From assembly GCA_039680605.1 (NCBI GenBank), contig JBDKTA010000054.1, positions 1 through 64,000 of the forward strand: a stretch of DNA of 64,000 bases, read 5' to 3'. Source of the stretch: Planctomycetaceae bacterium (GTDB taxonomy: Bacteria; Planctomycetota; Phycisphaerae; SM23-33). This document shows positions 30,723 through 39,176 of the stretch, in pieces (the first letter of the stretch is position 1; every line of letters begins with the position of its first letter). The notes beneath the pieces were generated by a model. The model saw only the letters and a list, made by a program, of their open reading frames with translations, did not search any database and had not been told where the DNA came from. A program made the position numbers and the translations under genes.

Positions 30723-32004
30723 CACCCACGACAAAGACGCCGGGATCCCCGGCGTGATCGACATGGCCGCGGCGCTGGCTAACGCCAAGCCGGTCAAGAA
30801 CCTATTCCCCGGCGACGTGCAGGAGATGATGGACGCCGCCGCGGCCGACAAGGCCTCCGGAGGCGGAATTCCATTCGGCGACGGCGCCTCGGCCATCCCG
30901 TTCGACGACGTCATGGCCGGACCGCCGGCGCTGCCTGCGGTGCTGCTGGACCGCTCGACCCTCGAGCGCTACGCCGTCTGCCCGCTGTCGGCCTGGGCGA
31001 TCGAGACCGGCGCCGTCGAGGACGCCAGCCGTGCCGCCGCCAGCGGGGATGAATGCCACGGCGTTTTGTCCGGGGCCGTCGGGCTCTACGCCGACCAGGG
31101 CATCGCCGTCTATGACTACATCCGCCAAGAGATGCTCAAGGTTCGGCCGGACCTTCAGGAAGACGTGATGGACGGCCTGAAGCGATCGGCGTGGAAGATC
31201 TCCGAATACCTCAGCGCCCGAAGTCCCGCGGACCTGGTGGCCTTCGACGGCGGCGCCGGCCCCCGAAGCGGACAACTGGCCGCCGAACTTCTGCCGGCCA
31301 ACGACAGCCGCGGGCCGATTGTCGCAACCAGCGAACTGGATCTGCTGGTCGCCGGGGCCACGGCCGCCGAGATGGAAGAGACGGACTGGAAGAGCGGCCA
31401 TACGCCCTGGTCAAGCGCCATGGTCCGCGACAGCTTTCAGTTCCGCATGCACGCCTGGCTGGCCTTCAAGAACTTTCCGGACCTGCAGCAGCTTCACGTG
31501 CGGGTGTTCATGACCCGCGTGGGCTACGCCACGCCCTGGGTGACGTTCGAACGCGACATGATGGAGGCCTTCGAGGCGAGGATGCTCATGGCGGTTCGTT
31601 TCCGCGAAGACGCGTTCATTCTCGCCGCCGACGGCCGCAGCGAGGAGATCCCGTGCTGGCACGACGCCGAGGAACTGATGGAGTGCCCGGCGGTCCACCT
31701 GTCGCGCCGCGTCAAGCACCCGGCCGCCGATCTGCTCGAGGACCCCGGCCGCTTCGCCTCTGACACCATGGCGATGGCCAAGGCCCTCGACGACCGCAAG
31801 AAGCTCATGCGGCAGTACGTGATGACCCACGGCGACATTGTCGATGCCGCCACGGGCATCGCCTTCGGTCTCGACCGGCCGCGCGAGCCCAAGAAACCCA
31901 CCGCCGCAGAGTACCAGTTCTACAAGCCCACCGGCGACCAGGCCCCCGAACTGAAAGACGAACTGGCGGCCGTGATGATGGGCCCGGACGCTAAGGAAGG
32001 ATGA
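30709..32004 (+). CDS. RecB-like PD-(D/E)xK nuclease, partner of Bet
   Basis: 431 residues. After a low-complexity N-terminus, motifs of a RecB/Cas4-type nuclease appear in order: SGDECHG (about 112-118), Glu/Asp in TSELDLL (Asp211), DWKSG with Asp226-x-Lys228, and the QFRMHAW helix (Gln244). It probably supplies the 5'-3' exonuclease that makes single strands for Bet. No four-Cys iron-sulphur cluster like that of Cas4 or AddB is evident. A C-terminal extension of about 150 residues is helical. Confidence 0.8.
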   Translation: MASDNTHDKDAGIPGVIDMAAALANAKPVKNLFPGDVQEMMDAAAADKASGGGIPFGDGASAIPFDDVMAGPPALPAVLLDRSTLERYAVCPLSAWAIETGAVEDASRAAASGDECHGVLSGAVGLYADQGIAVYDYIRQEMLKVRPDLQEDVMDGLKRSAWKISEYLSARSPADLVAFDGGAGPRSGQLAAELLPANDSRGPIVATSELDLLVAGATAAEMEETDWKSGHTPWSSAMVRDSFQFRMHAWLAFKNFPDLQQLHVRVFMTRVGYATPWVTFERDMMEAFEARMLMAVRFREDAFILAADGRSEEIPCWHDAEELMECPAVHLSRRVKHPAADLLEDPGRFASDTMAMAKALDDRKKLMRQYVMTHGDIVDAATGIAFGLDRPREPKKPTAAEYQFYKPTGDQAPELKDELAAVMMGPDAKEG

Positions 32005-32831
32005 AACAGGAAAGGATGCCTGACGTGAAAAATACAATCCCGCTCCACCAGTTCACTCATGACGGCGACCGCGTTCTGATGGTCAAGGCGCTGGCGCAAA
32101 ACGGAAGTTCTCACGGCGGATTTCAGTGGCCAGTGGAGGCCGGCAAAACTGTCGAGGCTCCAGACTGGAACGAGAAGCCTGTCTGCGGCGGTGGCCTTCA
32201 CGCGTGGGCGTGGGGCATCGGCATCGGCGATGGAATAGAGGTTTCAGCGTCGATGAGATGGCTTGTTCTCTCGGCTGATCCGGCTGATGTCGTCTTGATA
32301 GAGACAAGCCGTAAGGTAAAAGCGCGCAAGGTTCGCATCGAATACGCCGGAGACATGGCCGGTGCGATGTATCGAACCAGCCAGGGCCGCATCGCATGGG
32401 TCGTTCAGGACTCGCGCGGTTCGGCCAGCGCGTCAGGCTATGGCGGTTCGGCCAGCGCGTCAGGCGATGGCGGTTCGGCCAGCGCGTCAGGCGTTCGCGG
32501 TTCGGCCAGCGCGTCAGGCGATGGCGGTTCGGCCAGCGCGTCAGGCGTTCGCGGTTCGGCCAGCGCGTCAGGCGCCATGTCCGCGGCCTGCGCGACTGGT
32601 GAGGACAGTTCGCTCGACATATCCGGCACGTCTGCGGCGGCGGTGGTGATGACGAAGTTCACGTGGATTGCCAGACGGGGGGCCGTCGTTCTGCATCGGT
32701 GGAAGGACGCGCGTGGTCGAATGCACACGAAAACTCTCTCGGCAACCAGGGCTATGGACGGCAAACGGTATCTGGTTGACGGTGAGAAAATCAAGCTAAT
32801 GGGCACGGAGGCCCGCGGCCATGTTAACTGA
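32001..32831 (+). CDS. Prophage protein with six perfect GSASASG repeats
   Basis: 276 residues (ATG 32001; an in-frame ATG at 32016 is an alternative). N-terminal 130 residues (SHGGFQWPVEAGKTVEAPDW, CGGGLHAWAWGIG) resemble a phage family I would group with DUF7666. Then six 9-residue units x-GSASASG-y form a repeat region (residues about 139-192), followed by a short C-terminal domain (FTWIARRGAVVLHRWKD). Related phage proteins carry similar Gly/Ala/Ser-rich, probably beta-solenoid, repeats. Function unknown. Confidence 0.6.
   Translation: MKQERMPDVKNTIPLHQFTHDGDRVLMVKALAQNGSSHGGFQWPVEAGKTVEAPDWNEKPVCGGGLHAWAWGIGIGDGIEVSASMRWLVLSADPADVVLIETSRKVKARKVRIEYAGDMAGAMYRTSQGRIAWVVQDSRGSASASGYGGSASASGDGGSASASGVRGSASASGDGGSASASGVRGSASASGAMSAACATGEDSSLDISGTSAAAVVMTKFTWIARRGAVVLHRWKDARGRMHTKTLSATRAMDGKRYLVDGEKIKLMGTEARGHVN
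32415..32576 (+). repeat. Six in-frame 27-bp tandem repeats
   Basis: Units of ggttcggccagcgcgtcagg plus variable codons, 27 bp each. The core 21 bp is identical in all six. Only the flanking codons vary (CGC or GGC before, TAT, GAT, GTT or GCC after). Confidence 0.9.
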
Positions 32832-32945
32832 TACCTGCCATAACCCCACGCGCCGGGCGGGGACTTTTCGCCTTTGGTGGTCGAAGGCGTCCTTTCACCC
32901 CGTCCGGCGCTCCATTTATCTCACCTGCCGTCAAGGACGATAGCC

Positions 32946-33551
32946 ATGCACAGCAAGACGCGTTTCCCCCTGACTGCTCGAGGCATTGCGGTAGTGGTTT
33001 TTCTGGCCGCAGCCTCGGTGTACGCCATGATCGCCCCATCGGGGCCTTGCAACCTTCAGGCCGGCCAGCAGAGCGACCCGGCCTACCAGAGGCACCAGGT
33101 GGAGCCGACGGGCGAAGTGGTGCAGCCGCCGCTGCTGGACTGGCAGGCGGAATTGCCCATTTCCAATTTCCAATTTCCAATTGAACAGCCTTCGGCTTCG
33201 CCGTGCCAGGCCCCCGCCGCTGACGTCCGGCCCTCCGACGTATACGACGAGGCGGTTGACCTGATCCACGCTCGCGAAGGCTGCTGCGGAAAGGACCCGC
33301 GATGCAGGCCCGGCTTTATCGGTGAGGACGGCGAGGAGGGGGAGATGCAGTACAGGCCGATCTGGCGAGAGGACTTCCGCACACTGTTCGGCCGCGATGC
33401 AGATCCGCATGCCCCTGTCGCACAACTTAGGGCTGACGTGCGGGCGTGGTTGATGGTCCGCGGCCCGCAGGTTGGCGCGACGACGGCGGCGCAGCTCGAC
33501 GACCTCTACCGCCTTGGGCCCGGCGGATACCGGAGGGCCTATGGCCGCTGA
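32946..33551 (+). CDS. Exported prophage protein with lysozyme-like segment
   Basis: 201 residues with an N-terminal signal anchor (VVVFLAAASVYAMIAP, about 17-32). Residues 65-90 include ELPISNFQFPIEQPSAS, encoded by a tttccaatttccaattt host-type repeat. The C-terminal 110 residues (YDEAVDLIHAREGC, GEDGEEGEMQYRPIWREDF, LYRLGPGGYRRAYG) weakly recall transglycosylase/lysozyme-like phage proteins, with Glu in HAREG a possible acid. I am not sure of any enzymatic role. Confidence 0.5.
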   Translation: MHSKTRFPLTARGIAVVVFLAAASVYAMIAPSGPCNLQAGQQSDPAYQRHQVEPTGEVVQPPLLDWQAELPISNFQFPIEQPSASPCQAPAADVRPSDVYDEAVDLIHAREGCCGKDPRCRPGFIGEDGEEGEMQYRPIWREDFRTLFGRDADPHAPVAQLRADVRAWLMVRGPQVGATTAAQLDDLYRLGPGGYRRAYGR

Positions 33552-34527
33552 CATGAAAATCAAGTCGCTGGCCCCGTGGTTCGGCGGCAAGCGCACGCTG
33601 GCGCCGCGGATCTGCGCCGAACTGGGCAAGCACACGCAGTACTTCGAGCCGTTCGCGGGATCTCTGGCGATCATTCTGGCCAAGGCACCTTCGCAGAAAG
33701 AGACGGTCAACGACCTCCACGGCGACATGATCAACCTGGCCCGCGTCGTCGCCGATCGCCTGGCCGCTGAAGATCTGTACGACCGGCTGCAGCGCGTGGT
33801 CTTTTCCGAAGGCCTGATCCGTGAGGCGCAGTGGACGCTCAAGGACACACCGGTGCCAGAGGGCGGCTGCGGGCCTAACGCCGTCGAGAGGTCTTACTGG
33901 TACTTCCTGGCCTGCTGGATGGGCCGCAACGGAACGTCCGGCACCGCGCGCGTGGATTATCAGATCGCCGTGCGCTGGACCAAGAACGGCGGTTCGCCCA
34001 CTGTGCGGTTTCGCAACGCAGCCGACAGCCTGCCGGCCTGGCATCGCCGCCTGCAGAACGTCGTCATCCTGCGGCGGGACGCCTTCGAGATCCTGCCGCG
34101 ATTCGAGGACGTGCCTCAGACCGCCATCTACGCCGACCCGCCCTACACCGACGAAAGCCGCGGGGACAAGCCCGGCCAGACGCGCTGCCCGGACCATCGC
34201 TACCAGCACGAGTTCCGACATGCCTCGACGCTGCTGGACGTCAGCGACCACCAGAGGCTCCATGACGTCCTGGCGACCTTCAGAGAGGCCCGAGTCGTCG
34301 TCAGCTACTACGACTGCCCTCGCGTTCGGGCGCTCTATGAGGGCTGGACGTTCGTCGACTGCATGATGAATAAGAACCTTCACGCCCAGAACGGCCGAGG
34401 AGCCCGCGCGAAAGTCGCCCCCGAGGTCCTGATCATCAACGGGCCGTCGTACACAAGCACGGCAAGCTCTTGGCGTGGGCCGGAGACAGCAGTTCCAGTT
34501 GAAGAGGGGGCCGATGATCGTCCTTAA
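33541..34527 (+). CDS. D12-class (Dam-like) N6-adenine DNA methyltransferase
   Basis: 328 residues; the ATG at 33541 has GGAGG upstream and overlaps the preceding stop. The SAM-binding motif is APWFGGKRTLAPRI (FGGKR at 14-18), then FEPFAGSLAI, and the catalytic DPPY is at 199-202 in YADPPYTDESRG. A motif order of FxGxK first and DPPY later defines the alpha/D12 class. It probably methylates adenine in a short site to protect phage DNA. No cognate endonuclease lies nearby. Confidence 0.88.
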   Translation: MAADMKIKSLAPWFGGKRTLAPRICAELGKHTQYFEPFAGSLAIILAKAPSQKETVNDLHGDMINLARVVADRLAAEDLYDRLQRVVFSEGLIREAQWTLKDTPVPEGGCGPNAVERSYWYFLACWMGRNGTSGTARVDYQIAVRWTKNGGSPTVRFRNAADSLPAWHRRLQNVVILRRDAFEILPRFEDVPQTAIYADPPYTDESRGDKPGQTRCPDHRYQHEFRHASTLLDVSDHQRLHDVLATFREARVVVSYYDCPRVRALYEGWTFVDCMMNKNLHAQNGRGARAKVAPEVLIINGPSYTSTASSWRGPETAVPVEEGADDRP

Positions 34528-34969
34528 GCCCATCTCGTTTCGACAAGCCTGCGCCTTCATCGTCGAACATCACAGGCACCACAAGCCGCCTCAGGGCTGC
34601 AAATTCTGCATCAGTGCAGTCGTGGGTGATCAGATCGTCGCTGTGGCTGTGGTGGGCCGCCCAGTGGCTCGGAGGCTCGACGATGGGGTGACCGCTGAAG
34701 TAACGCGGTTGTGCACCGACGGCACGCGCCACGCAGCCAGCAAGCTCTACAGCGCATGCTGGCGCGCCGCAAGGGCCATGGGCTATCAGCGGATGATCAC
34801 GTACATCCTTGGTTGCGAAACCGGTACAAGTTTGCGCGCGGCGGGATGGAAGCTGGTGGGTACTGCTGGCGGCGGGACATGGAGCCGCCCCAGCCGCCCC
34901 CGTTGCGACAATGCCCCCACGGCTGCCAAGTCTCGTTTTGAGGTTACGGAGGGCTGCGATGGCCACTAA
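34514..34969 (+). CDS. XF1762-like (GNAT-fold) phage protein
   Basis: 151 residues from the ATG at 34514 overlapping the methyltransferase. Motifs FIVEHHRHHKPPQGCKF, VVGRPVARRLDDG, EVTRLCTDGTRHAASKLYSA and LRAAGWKLVG match the phage XF1762 family, a GNAT-like acetyltransferase fold. Such proteins usually sit among phage DNA-modification genes, as here between two modification-type genes. Acceptor unknown. Confidence 0.75.
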   Translation: MIVLKPISFRQACAFIVEHHRHHKPPQGCKFCISAVVGDQIVAVAVVGRPVARRLDDGVTAEVTRLCTDGTRHAASKLYSACWRAARAMGYQRMITYILGCETGTSLRAAGWKLVGTAGGGTWSRPSRPRCDNAPTAAKSRFEVTEGCDGH

Positions 34970-36044
34970 GACGCTCTTCGACGCGACGCGGATGTCGATG
35001 CACCAGGCGATAGACCTGACCATCGAGTCCATGCGGACGCACGGGCCTCGGCTGGACCACTGGGCGTTCGCCTGGTCGGGCGGCAAGGACTCGACGGCCG
35101 CTCTGACGTTCGTCATCGCCATGATGGAGAAGGGGCTGATCCCCCGGCCGCAGTCCATCACCGTCCTTCAGGCCGACACGCGATTGGAGATCCTGCCGCT
35201 GATGATCTCGGCACAGGCCATCGCCGCAGAACTGCGCGACCGGGGCATCGAGCACCACGTGGTAGTGCCCGAGCTCGACCAGCGGTTCTTCGTCTATATG
35301 TTCGGCCGCGGGGTGCCCCCGCCCAAGAACCGGTTCCGCTGGTGCACGTCGCAGCTCAAGATCAAGCCCATGGAGGCCAAGCTGCGCCAACTTGCCCGCG
35401 ACAAGGGCACTAAGTTTCTGACGATCACGGGCGTTCGCCAGGGCGAGTCGGCCCATCGCGACGGCACCATCGCCATGTCCTGCGGCGTCGACGGCGCCGA
35501 GTGCCGCGGCTGCCCTAACCGCTGCCGCCGATGCCTGGTCCCCAAGCGGGAAGGGCCCATCCGCCTGTTGCCCATCCGAGAGGGCTTCGACGTGCTGGAC
35601 AACAACATCCTGGCCACGCCGCCCGAGCACCTCGATGGCGTGCTGGAGATGCTTAGGAGACAGAAGGCCCGCCCGCGATTCACCGGAGGCCTCGAGGCCA
35701 GCCGCTTTAGCGAGGCCGTCGCCGCCAAGATCCTCTCGGTCAATCCAGACGTGATGTTCTTCGCCTACGACCGGCCCGGAGAAAAGCGGCATGTCGCCCA
35801 AGCCTTCCGCCTCATCAGAGAAATCAGCGGCTGGTCGCCCGGCGTTATGAAGCACCACGTCGGTTGCTACATCCTCTGCGGTTATGAGGGCGACACGATC
35901 GCCGATGCTGAGAAGCGCATTGCCTGGGTGATCAGCCAGGGCGTCCGCGCTTACCCCATGTTTTATCGCGATGAAAACAATACCAAGCGCCCGTCTCCGT
36001 GGCACGACCTGATCGGCGGGACTCTATGTTTCGGAGCCAAGTAA
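34959..36044 (+). CDS. PAPS-reductase-like domain fused to a radical-SAM domain
   Basis: 361 residues, ATG at 34959 with GGAGGG upstream. Residues 30-175 are an ATP-pyrophosphatase/PAPS-reductase-type domain: WSGGKDSTAAL (P-loop 40-45), ADTRLEILP, RFRWCTSQLKIKP (Cys129) and TGVRQGESAHRDG, as in DndC-like proteins. From residue 182 follows GCPNRCRRCLVPKREG, a C-x3-C-x2-C radical-SAM motif (Cys185, 189, 192), then DVLDNNILATPPEHL, FTGGLEASR, FFAYDRPGE, CYILCGYEGDT and AYPMFYRDE, the rest of a radical-SAM barrel. I infer a sulphur-insertion or DNA/RNA modification enzyme. It neighbours two DNA methyltransferases. Confidence 0.75.
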   Translation: MATKTLFDATRMSMHQAIDLTIESMRTHGPRLDHWAFAWSGGKDSTAALTFVIAMMEKGLIPRPQSITVLQADTRLEILPLMISAQAIAAELRDRGIEHHVVVPELDQRFFVYMFGRGVPPPKNRFRWCTSQLKIKPMEAKLRQLARDKGTKFLTITGVRQGESAHRDGTIAMSCGVDGAECRGCPNRCRRCLVPKREGPIRLLPIREGFDVLDNNILATPPEHLDGVLEMLRRQKARPRFTGGLEASRFSEAVAAKILSVNPDVMFFAYDRPGEKRHVAQAFRLIREISGWSPGVMKHHVGCYILCGYEGDTIADAEKRIAWVISQGVRAYPMFYRDENNTKRPSPWHDLIGGTLCFGAK

Positions 36045-38335
36045 TGACGACACTGCTTCCAGGACTGATCGACCGCCAGACCGCTTACGACGTCGGGGCG
36101 GACACCGAACTGATCATCGACAACTTCGCCGGCGCCGGCGGGGCGTCGCTGGGGATCGAGAAGGCCATGGGCCGCTCGGTCGACATCGCCGTCAACCACT
36201 CAGCCTTGATGCTGCGCATGCACGAGGTGAATCATCCGCACACCCGGCACCTCTGCGAGGACGTATGGCACGTCAACCCGCTCGAGCAGACCGGCGGGCG
36301 GCCGGTGGGCCTGGCGTGGTTCAGCCCCGACTGCAAGCACCACTCCAAGGCCAAGGGCGGCGTTCCGCTTGAGAAAGGCATCCGGGGCCTGGCGTGGGTG
36401 GCCGTGCGGTGGGCCATCGAGGCGCGGCCGCGGGTGATCATCCTGGAGAACGTCGAGGAGTTCGCCAAGTGGGGCCCGCTGGTGCAGAAGAAGCACCCCA
36501 ACGGCCGGCCCGTCTGGACGGTGGACCCCAGGACGGGCAAGAAGAAGCCGCACCTGGTGGCCGACAAGGCGCGGGCGGGCGAATACTTCCGCGCCTTCAT
36601 CGCCGCGCTGGGCGATGGCATGTTGCCCTCGCTGGAATTGGTTGATGAGCTTCAGGAGTTCTGGGGCGGCAAGGCCCCGCTCTTTCGGCTGATGAAGGGC
36701 TGCGGCTACAAGGTCGAGTTCCGCGAGCTCGTGGCGGCCGACTATGGCGTGCCGACGACCCGCAAGCGGTTCTTCATGATCGCCCGCTGCGACGGCCAGC
36801 CGGTCCGCTGGCCGGCCCGAACTCACGCTCCCCGCCACAAGGCCGCCGCGATGGGCTTGCTGCCCTGGCGGTCCGCAGCCGAGTGCATCGAGTGGTCGCG
36901 GCCGTGCCCGTCGATCTTCGAGCGAAAGCGTCCGCTGGCCGATGCGACCATGCGGCGGATCGCGCGAGGGATTTACAAGTACGTGATCGCCGCCGATGAG
37001 CCGTTCATCGTCACGTGCAACCATGCCGGCGATAGCGGCGGCCTGCGTTCGGCTGCCGAGCCGATGCGGACGGTGACGGGAGCACGCGACGCCAACGGCG
37101 TGGTCAGTCCCACTCTGGTCCATTGTGCCCACGGCGAGGAATCAGCCTCGGGCAAGCGGTGGGGAAAAGGCGAGCATACCGTCGAAGAGCCCATCGGCAC
37201 GCTTACGGCGTCGAAGGACTATGCCTTGGCTTCGGCCAGCCTGATCAGCATCGCCAATTACAATGGCAGCACGCCGGCGGCCGATGCATCCAACCCGCTG
37301 TCGACGGTCACGGCATGGCCGCGTGGCGGGCACCACGCCCTTGTGGAGTCTTTTCTGACAAAGTACCACGGCGAGCGAAAAGGCGACGCCTCCGGCCGCT
37401 CGTGCAACCCGGCCGAGCCGATCAAGACCTGCGACACACAGAACCGCTTCGGGCTTGTGTCGACGTTCCTCGCCAAGCACTACGGCGGCGTGACCGGGCA
37501 GGAGCTTGAAAAGCCTATCGGGACGGTGACGTCGGTCGATCATCACTCGCTGGTGTCGGCGTCGCTGGTCGGGCCAACGCTACAGCCAGCACAATATACC
37601 CACAAATGCGAAGCCCAAAGCGGCTTGACGATAGTTTCGGCATCTAGGGCAAAGTGCCGCCGATGCGGACTGTATCCGGAGTCTTGCATCGCCGCCGCGT
37701 CGCTTATCGGCGCCGGCGGACCGGCCTACAGCGGCAAGCCCACGGACCCGGCTGAGCCGGTCGGGACGATCATGCCAGAGAATCACAGGGCTTTGGTGTC
37801 CGCTTCGCTGGTAGGCGTCGGCGGCCGGGCCGGTCAGTCGCCCGAGCGTGGGGCGGATGATCCGTTACACACCGTCACGGCCAAGGGCGATACTGCCATC
37901 GCCGCCGCCTCGCTGGTCAAGCACTACGGCACCAGCCAGCACGGGCAGGACGTGGCCGAGCCGATGCCTGTCATCACCGGCGGGGGCAACCACGTCAGCG
38001 AGGTCCGGGCATTCATGGTCAAGTATTACTCCAGCGGCGGGCAGGACCAGTCTCTTGCATCGCCCCTTCACACGCTGACAGACCGCGCGCGGATGGGCTT
38101 GGTGGAGGTCAAGGGCATCCTGCATCAGATCGTGGACATCGGCCTGCGGATGCTGGAACCCTGTGAACTGCTCATCGCCCAGTTCGGCCGGTTCGCTAAA
38201 GAGTACGTGCTGATGGGCACCAAGGCCCAGCAGGTCGCCGCCATCGGCAACTCCGTCCCGCCCGAACTGGCCGAGGCCATCGTGCGGGCGAACTTTCAGA
38301 GCGCCACCGCAGAGAACGCGGAGGTTCAGAAATGA
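36044..38335 (+). CDS. C5-cytosine DNA methyltransferase with expanded repeat region
   Basis: 763 residues, about twice a typical enzyme; ATG at 36044 overlaps the upstream TAA. Motif I is DNFAGAGGASLGIEKA (26-41), motif IV is FSPDCKHHSKAKGG with catalytic Cys97 (SPDC instead of SPPC), motif VI is LENVEEF, motif VIII is YGVPTTRKRFF, and motif X-like GNSVPPELAEAI is at 735-746. Between about 338 and 690 lie some nine units of the form P-x2-T-(V/L/I)-T...(H)-x-(L/A)-V-x-(A/S)-(S/F)-L, occupying the target-recognition position. The C-terminus ATAENAEVQ is encoded by a host-type accgcagagaacgcggaggt repeat. Confidence 0.85.
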   Translation: MTTLLPGLIDRQTAYDVGADTELIIDNFAGAGGASLGIEKAMGRSVDIAVNHSALMLRMHEVNHPHTRHLCEDVWHVNPLEQTGGRPVGLAWFSPDCKHHSKAKGGVPLEKGIRGLAWVAVRWAIEARPRVIILENVEEFAKWGPLVQKKHPNGRPVWTVDPRTGKKKPHLVADKARAGEYFRAFIAALGDGMLPSLELVDELQEFWGGKAPLFRLMKGCGYKVEFRELVAADYGVPTTRKRFFMIARCDGQPVRWPARTHAPRHKAAAMGLLPWRSAAECIEWSRPCPSIFERKRPLADATMRRIARGIYKYVIAADEPFIVTCNHAGDSGGLRSAAEPMRTVTGARDANGVVSPTLVHCAHGEESASGKRWGKGEHTVEEPIGTLTASKDYALASASLISIANYNGSTPAADASNPLSTVTAWPRGGHHALVESFLTKYHGERKGDASGRSCNPAEPIKTCDTQNRFGLVSTFLAKHYGGVTGQELEKPIGTVTSVDHHSLVSASLVGPTLQPAQYTHKCEAQSGLTIVSASRAKCRRCGLYPESCIAAASLIGAGGPAYSGKPTDPAEPVGTIMPENHRALVSASLVGVGGRAGQSPERGADDPLHTVTAKGDTAIAAASLVKHYGTSQHGQDVAEPMPVITGGGNHVSEVRAFMVKYYSSGGQDQSLASPLHTLTDRARMGLVEVKGILHQIVDIGLRMLEPCELLIAQFGRFAKEYVLMGTKAQQVAAIGNSVPPELAEAIVRANFQSATAENAEVQK

Positions 38336-38694
38336 TCGTTCACTGCGACCGATGCCATGTACCCTGCCGCACGGGCACGCCGGACCCAAAGGCGCGGCTG
38401 CTGATGCTCTCAGAGGGGCCGCACGGGCTTTGCGTCAACTGCGCCGTCACGGACTTCTTCAAGAACGAAAAGTACGGCGTCTCTTTAGAACAGGTGATGC
38501 GCGGGTCCGATCTGGACGGGCCGACTGACCCGGCCGCCTGCCCTAAAGCCCTGGCTCTGCCGCATGTCCAAAAGCAATTTTCAGAAGTACTGAGGGTGGG
38601 TTGCGCACAGGTCAGCCCTGACGACATCGACTGGCTTGAGATCATCGCTAACTGGCATCTGCCATTTCCAAAGAAGAAAGGCAAAAGATCATGA
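38332..38694 (+). CDS. Zinc-binding prophage protein, 120 residues
   Basis: Overlaps the methyltransferase stop by ATGA. The N-terminus HCDRCHVPCRTGTPD and GLCVNCAV give two C-x2-C pairs, a zinc-ribbon arrangement. The rest is helical (VQKQFSEVLRVGC, DDIDWLEIIANWHLP). Unknown role. Confidence 0.6.
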   Translation: MIVHCDRCHVPCRTGTPDPKARLLMLSEGPHGLCVNCAVTDFFKNEKYGVSLEQVMRGSDLDGPTDPAACPKALALPHVQKQFSEVLRVGCAQVSPDDIDWLEIIANWHLPFPKKKGKRS

Positions 38695-39176
38695 GGTATG
38701 CATCAGGCACCAGCGTCAGCGAGGAAAGGTCGCGGTCGGAGATCCAGTACTGGCTGGAGCGGTTCGGGGCAGACCAGTTCTGCTACGCCAGCGACAAGGT
38801 CACCTCCATGGCCCAAATCAGGTTTCGATTCAAGGGCGCCAGCTTCGCCTTCAATCTGCCGCTGGCCACGACGCAGAGCCCCTGCGTCCGCCGCACCAAG
38901 GCTGGCAAGCTGCGGACCGACATCCAGGCCGGCGAGGCGATGGTGATCGAAAACAGACGGCGCTGGCGAAGCCTGGCCCTGGCCCTCAAGGCGATGCTGG
39001 TCGGCGTTGAGGATGGGATCTTCAACTTCGGCGAGGTCTTCCTGCCGTACATGATTTTCGGCGACGGGAGAACCGTCGGCCAAAGCATGCTACCCCAGAT
39101 CGAGAAGGTGCTGGCCGAAGGCCGGAGCCTTCCGGCCCTGCCCCCGCTGAACCGCCAACTGGAGGCATCGCGATGA
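38691..39176 (+). CDS. Conserved phage protein (YASGTSV type), 161 residues
   Basis: Begins MRYASGTSVSEERSRSEI, continues with a beta sheet (MAQIRFRFKGASFAFNLPL) and then RRWRSLALALKAMLVGVEDG and FLPYMIFGDGRTVGQSMLPQ. I recognise this as a widespread phage/plasmid family without assigned function. It overlaps both neighbours. Confidence 0.7.
   Translation: MRYASGTSVSEERSRSEIQYWLERFGADQFCYASDKVTSMAQIRFRFKGASFAFNLPLATTQSPCVRRTKAGKLRTDIQAGEAMVIENRRRWRSLALALKAMLVGVEDGIFNFGEVFLPYMIFGDGRTVGQSMLPQIEKVLAEGRSLPALPPLNRQLEASR

Noticed and set aside
32415-32576. Tandem repeats considered as a CRISPR array
   Set aside because: No spacers between units, repeats are directly adjacent and in coding frame, and no cas genes are nearby.
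32362-32649. Arg-rich repeat frame (RFGQRVRR) across the tandem repeat
   Set aside because: An alternative reading of the 27-bp repeats in another frame. The GSASASG frame continues into real protein on both sides and the other does not.
34959-36044. Considered as a complete dnd phosphorothioation system
   Set aside because: Only a DndC-like domain is present; no DndA, B, D or E homologue is seen in the window, so the system name does not apply.
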